Below are positions 5,842-8,317 of a DNA stretch of 8,317 nt, one piece after another. Source of the DNA: an uncultured Lachnospiraceae bacterium (GTDB taxonomy: Bacteria > Bacillota > Clostridia > Lachnospirales > Lachnospiraceae). The stretch covers positions 1 through 8,317 of the forward strand of contig CAMTBF010000136.1 of NCBI GenBank assembly GCA_947068385.1. Direction: 5' to 3'. The notes under the pieces were generated by a model. That model had not been told where the DNA came from. It saw only the letters and a program-made list of their open reading frames with translations, and searched no databases. Within the stretch, counting starts at the first letter, position 1; each line of letters starts with the position of its first letter. Both the position numbers and the translations under genes were made by a program.

Positions 5842-7320
5842 TCAAATGCCGGGCGCCTCGCCCGCGTCCCGGGCGGCGGGCCCCAGGCAGCCCTGGTACA
5901 GTCTGTCGAATTCCGCGGACGTCTTCTCATAGTCCCCCTTCTGGATCGCCATCTTGAGCCTCAGGGCCATGCGCCTGATGTCCGGCGGCGCGTCCGCGGT
6001 GAGCTGCCTCACCGTCTCCATGAACATCTCCGCCTTCTCCAGGTTCTCCATCTCCACGCTCAGGATCAGCTTCGACAGGTTCTTCTTCAGCGCCTCCGTG
6101 TTGGCGGGGGTGCCGTAACGCTTCAGCGCCTGGCCGTCCTCCTCATCGGCACCTGCATGGGCCATGCCGGAAAACGCTGCTTCAACGTCGTCCGCAGGGG
6201 CCCGGGGGGCCGTCTCCTCCCCGCAGTCCTCCACCCATATGGAGAAGGAGAAGCTGCTGCCGCCGCCCTTTTTGCTCTCCACGTCGATTGCGCCGCCCAT
6301 GAGCTCCACCAGCTGCCTGCAGATGTTCAGGCCAAGCCCCGTGCCGCCGTACTTCCTGGAGATGGAGGCGTCCACCTGGGAGAAGCTCTGGAACAGCTTA
6401 TCCCGGTCCTCCTGGGCGATGCCGATCCCCGTGTCCGACACGATGAAGAAGATCTCCACCTTGCTGCCCACCCTGGCGGTGAGCAGCGCCTGGACCGCGA
6501 TCTTGCCCACGGCGGTGAACTTCAGGGCATTGGACAGGAGATTGTTCAGGACCTGCACGATGCGCAGCTCATCCCCTATCACATATTCCGGCACCTGGGG
6601 CGATACGGTCAGGAAGAAATCCAGCCCCTTCTCGGTAATCCGGCTGATGTGCTGGGCCTTCACGTAATCCAACATATTTCGAAAATGGAATTTCCGAAGC
6701 TCCAGGGTGAACTTCCCCGCCTCCAGCTTGGAAAAATCCAGGATATTGTCGATAATCTTGTTCATGTCCCCGCAGCAGCGCTCTATGAGCTGCAGGGCCT
6801 TGGCGGTGCGGTCCTCCAGGGGCCCGCCCAGGAGCTCCCTCACATTGCCCAGGATGCCGTTCACGGGCGTGCGCAGCTCATGGGTCACATTGGCCACGAA
6901 TTCCGACTTGACCCTGGCCGCCTGTCTGGCTTCCTCCCGCACCTGTTCGACCTCCCTCCCCAGGTGCTCCCGCTCCAGGATGTCGATGGCCATGCAGACG
7001 AAGGCGCCCCCGGCCTGGCCGCGGAGGAACCTGGCCTCCACGGGAAAGCAGGTGCGGTTCCTGCGGTACATCACCAGATGGGGCCTCTCCTCCCCCTCCG
7101 GCATGCCGGATACGCTCCCCGGGGACTTGAAGACGCCGGGGAACACCTCTCCCATCTGCCTGCCCCGGAGGCTCCCGCCGTCCTCCGCGCCCTCCGGCGC
7201 GTACCCCAGCCTGCTCCTGGCAGCGGCATTGGCGTAGGTGATCTCACCCGTCCCGTCAAACATCAGCACCATCTCCAGCGCGTCCTCCACGGGAAATGCG
7301 CCCGTCCAATCCTCTCCCAT
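5842..7320 (-). CDS. Soluble PAS-domain sensor histidine kinase with C-terminal helical extension
   Basis: A 492-residue kinase. There is no signal peptide or membrane segment, so it should sense a cytoplasmic cue or a partner protein. A PAS domain (about 12-118) is followed by a short charged helix, then the HisKA domain with phospho-acceptor H147 in T-H-E-L-R-T-P. The ATPase domain has N box N-N-L-L-S-N-A-L-K-F-T (259-269), G1 D-T-G-I-G-I (296-301), F box around F310-F313 and G2 G-G-T-G-L-G-L (325-331). The catalytic core ends near 364. A low-complexity acidic linker (about 365-400) leads to a helical segment (about 407-478) that I cannot assign; it has no receiver motif and no H-x-x-K-G of an HPt domain. 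GGAGG (7327-7331) lies 6 bases before the ATG. The gene ends 38 bp before the degenerate HD-GYP regulator, its probable phosphate acceptor. Confidence 0.93.
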   Translation of the reverse strand: MGEDWTGAFPVEDALEMVLMFDGTGEITYANAAARSRLGYAPEGAEDGGSLRGRQMGEVFPGVFKSPGSVSGMPEGEERPHLVMYRRNRTCFPVEARFLRGQAGGAFVCMAIDILEREHLGREVEQVREEARQAARVKSEFVANVTHELRTPVNGILGNVRELLGGPLEDRTAKALQLIERCCGDMNKIIDNILDFSKLEAGKFTLELRKFHFRNMLDYVKAQHISRITEKGLDFFLTVSPQVPEYVIGDELRIVQVLNNLLSNALKFTAVGKIAVQALLTARVGSKVEIFFIVSDTGIGIAQEDRDKLFQSFSQVDASISRKYGGTGLGLNICRQLVELMGGAIDVESKKGGGSSFSFSIWVEDCGEETAPRAPADDVEAAFSGMAHAGADEEDGQALKRYGTPANTEALKKNLSKLILSVEMENLEKAEMFMETVRQLTADAPPDIRRMALRLKMAIQKGDYEKTSAEFDRLYQGCLGPAARDAGEAPGI

Positions 7321-7348
7321 ATCGTCCCTCCGCCGGCATCCGCTTTCC

Positions 7349-7365
7349 CCATAAATGAAAACAGC
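7349..7365. repeat. Direct repeat copy 1 (17 bp)
   Basis: CCATAAATGAAAACAGC on the plus strand matches the copy at 7403-7419 at 16 of 17 positions. The two copies are 54 bp apart start to start and flank the inverted repeat at 7370-7402. Confidence 0.75.
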
Positions 7366-7369
7366 CCAA

Positions 7370-7402
7370 CAATAGAATTCCCGCCTCGCGAAAATTCTAT
7401 TG
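7370..7402. repeat. Perfect 10-bp inverted repeat with 13-base spacer
   Basis: CAATAGAATT (7370-7379) and AATTCTATTG (7393-7402) are exact reverse complements. The AT-rich arms enclose a GC-rich 13-base loop, in contrast to the GC-rich surroundings. Neither strand shows a T-run directly after the stem, so an intrinsic terminator is unlikely. A dyad operator for a dimeric regulator, or an RNA hairpin in the kinase leader, would fit better. Confidence 0.7.
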
Positions 7403-7419
7403 CCATGAATGAAAACAGC
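7403..7419. repeat. Direct repeat copy 2 (17 bp)
   Basis: CCATGAATGAAAACAGC on the plus strand differs from copy 1 (7349-7365) only at the fifth base. It directly abuts the end of the inverted repeat at 7402. Confidence 0.75.
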
Positions 7420-7459
7420 AGCAGAAGCGTCATCCCCACTTTGCTGTCGTTCCTATTGC

Positions 7460-7479
7460 AAAAACTAGGACGCTCCCAG
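7460..7479 (-). terminator. Weak intrinsic terminator candidate at the end of the upstream HD-GYP gene
   Basis: In the mRNA sense the last codons and stop form CTGGGA-gcg-TCCTAG (7479 down to 7465), a 6-bp stem with one G-U pair and a 3-base loop. Five T follow immediately (7464-7460). The stem is short, so termination may be partial. If real, it would separate the upstream HD-GYP gene from the kinase and chemosensory genes. Confidence 0.35.
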
Positions 7480-8317
7480 CATTTCCATGATATTGTGGAA
7501 ATCTTCCCTGGCAAGCCTGAAGCATTCCAATATATCCGGCGCGAACTGGCCGCATTCGCCGTTGGTGATCATCTCGAACGCCTTCTCCTCCGAGAAGGAG
7601 CTCTTGTACACCCTTGGGCTTACCAGTGCATCATAGACATCCGCTATGGCGACGATCTGCGCGCTGATGGGGATATCGTCCCCGGCCAGGTGGTCCGGAT
7701 AACCCCTCCCGTCCCACCGCTCATGGTGATGGCGGCAGATCTCGTAGCAGAAACGGTAGAACTCGCTGGTCCTGTCCTTGTAGAATTTCTCCAGGATGTC
7801 GCAGCCGATGGTGGTATGCGTCTTCATGATGTCGAACTCTTCGTTGGTCAGGCGGCCCGGCTTGAGCAGGATGGTGTCCGAGATGCCTATCTTCCCGATG
7901 TCATGCATGACGGACGCCCTGGATATCCCGTCCACCGTCACAGGGGTCAGGCCGTACTTGGGGAAATGCTCCATCAGGTGGTTCGCCATGATCCGGGTGT
8001 AGTACTTGATGCGCTTGGTATGGTCTCCCGTCTCCGCGCTCCGGGACTCCACCACGGTGCTGAGGGCGTCCACCATGAACTCGTTGGTCTCCCGGATCTC
8101 CTTCTCCTGGGCCCTTATGGCGATCTCCTGCTCCTTCAGGCGCCACTCCATGTTGCGCTTGTTCTGGTACAGCTCGATGATGTTCCTGGTGCGGCGCCTC
8201 ACGATATAGGTAAGGAAGGGCTTATGTATCACGTCCGCCACGCCGAAGTCGTAGGCCCTGCCCTCGCTGTCCTCGATGCTCTCCCCGGTGATGAGTATTA
8301 CAGGGATGGCTTCCAGC
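7465..8317 (-). CDS. Response regulator with intact HD-GYP domain, cyclic di-GMP phosphodiesterase family (5' end beyond the right edge)
   Basis: The frame is open to the right edge, so the start and most of the receiver are missing; 283 residues are visible. Residues are numbered from the first complete codon at the edge. Residues 1-34 are the end of a receiver: a strand I-P-V-I-L-I-T-G-E with switch T10, then V-I-H-K-P-F with K32. A GTG at 8241 lies inside this domain and is not a real start. A charged helical linker (about 36-85) leads to the HD-GYP domain. It has E90, H99, H138-D139 in M-H-D-I-G-K-I-G-I, H167, H197-H198-E199, W-D-G-R-G-Y-P (201-207) and A-D-V-Y-D-A-L with D226 and D229. 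These are the canonical metal ligands, so hydrolysis of cyclic di-GMP is expected. The domain ends shortly after a typical F-A-P-D-I-L segment. The partner kinase is unknown; the PAS kinase downstream and CheA are candidates. Confidence 0.95.
   Translation of the reverse strand, partial: LEAIPVILITGESIEDSEGRAYDFGVADVIHKPFLTYIVRRRTRNIIELYQNKRNMEWRLKEQEIAIRAQEKEIRETNEFMVDALSTVVESRSAETGDHTKRIKYYTRIMANHLMEHFPKYGLTPVTVDGISRASVMHDIGKIGISDTILLKPGRLTNEEFDIMKTHTTIGCDILEKFYKDRTSEFYRFCYEICRHHHERWDGRGYPDHLAGDDIPISAQIVAIADVYDALVSPRVYKSSFSEEKAFEMITNGECGQFAPDILECFRLAREDFHNIMEMLGAS

Larger units (their letters stand above)
7321..7464 (-). promoter_or_regulatory. 144-bp spacer upstream of the kinase gene, with nested repeats
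   Basis: This is the longest gap in the window and the most likely place for a transcription start or control element for the downstream genes. It holds a terminator-like hairpin at its upstream end, a perfect 10-bp inverted repeat in the middle and an imperfect 17-bp direct repeat on either side of that. I searched the minus strand for a paired -35/-10 and for sigma-28 or sigma-54 signatures and found no convincing set, so no promoter is placed. A hydrophobic reading frame crosses the gap but has no good start signal. Confidence 0.4.

Noticed and set aside
4853..5932. Plus-strand open frame (359 codons) opposite the degenerate HD-GYP gene
   Set aside because: It is antisense to a gene with clear receiver and HD-GYP motifs and shows no protein-like features of its own.
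5842..6240. Kinase C-terminus as a receiver or HPt domain (hybrid kinase)
   Set aside because: There is no acidic pocket, phospho-acceptor Asp or Lys-Pro of a receiver, and no H-x-x-K-G of an HPt domain.
6970..7290. PAS domain as a LOV photosensor, prompted by Cys91 near an aromatic
   Set aside because: The LOV flavin-binding motif (G-x-N-C-R-F-L-Q) is absent; Cys91 is in T-C-F-P-V-E at a different place in the fold.
7370..7402. Inverted repeat as an intrinsic terminator
   Set aside because: No T-run follows the stem on either strand and the arms are AT-rich, so it does not fit the terminator pattern.
7263..7514. Minus-strand frame of 83 codons crossing the 144-bp spacer, with a hydrophobic stretch
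   Set aside because: It overlaps the ends of both flanking genes and has no good ribosome site before any start in it. Its repeated L-F-S-F-M is explained by the DNA direct repeats.

Overview
The window is a single-strand block of two-component and chemosensory genes. Every credible gene lies on the minus strand and reads from high to low coordinates. GC content is high (estimated by eye at nearly 60%), genes are closely spaced, and AGGAGG-type ribosome sites precede most of them. The CheA carries a P2 domain and the cluster includes HD-GYP response regulators. Together these point to a Gram-positive Clostridia member, most likely a GC-rich relative of the Lachnospiraceae. That placement is an inference from style, not from a marker gene.

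In transcription order: (1) the 3' part of a response regulator with an intact HD-GYP domain (8317-7465), which runs off the right edge; (2) a 144-bp spacer holding a terminator-like hairpin, a perfect 10-bp inverted repeat and a flanking 17-bp direct repeat; (3) a soluble PAS histidine kinase with an unassigned C-terminal helical extension (7320-5842); (4) a second receiver/HD-GYP response regulator whose metal-ligand residues are largely replaced (5803-4748); (5) cheR methyltransferase (4674-3868, GTG start); (6) cheB methylesterase (3782-2748); (7) a stand-alone CheY-like receiver (2729-2337); (8) cheA kinase (2259-94); (9) the first 22 codons of a cheW adaptor (67-1), which runs off the left edge.

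Taken together this is a compact chemosensory core (W-A-Y-B-R) fused head to tail with a histidine kinase and two HD-GYP response regulators. CheA and CheW would form the signalling array, and CheR and CheB would provide adaptation by methylating and demethylating receptors that are not encoded here. The free CheY is an obvious CheA output or phosphate sink. The PAS kinase is probably the partner of the degenerate HD-GYP regulator beside it. The intact HD-GYP protein would lower cyclic di-GMP. No chemoreceptor, flagellar gene, or CheC/CheD/CheX is visible, so it cannot be said whether the cluster controls swimming or another output.

The most interesting items are the HD-GYP regulator that keeps its fold and GYP motif but lacks several catalytic ligands, the kinase's C-terminal extension, and the nested repeat structure in the 144-bp spacer. 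No RNA gene, insertion sequence, CRISPR array or attachment site was seen.
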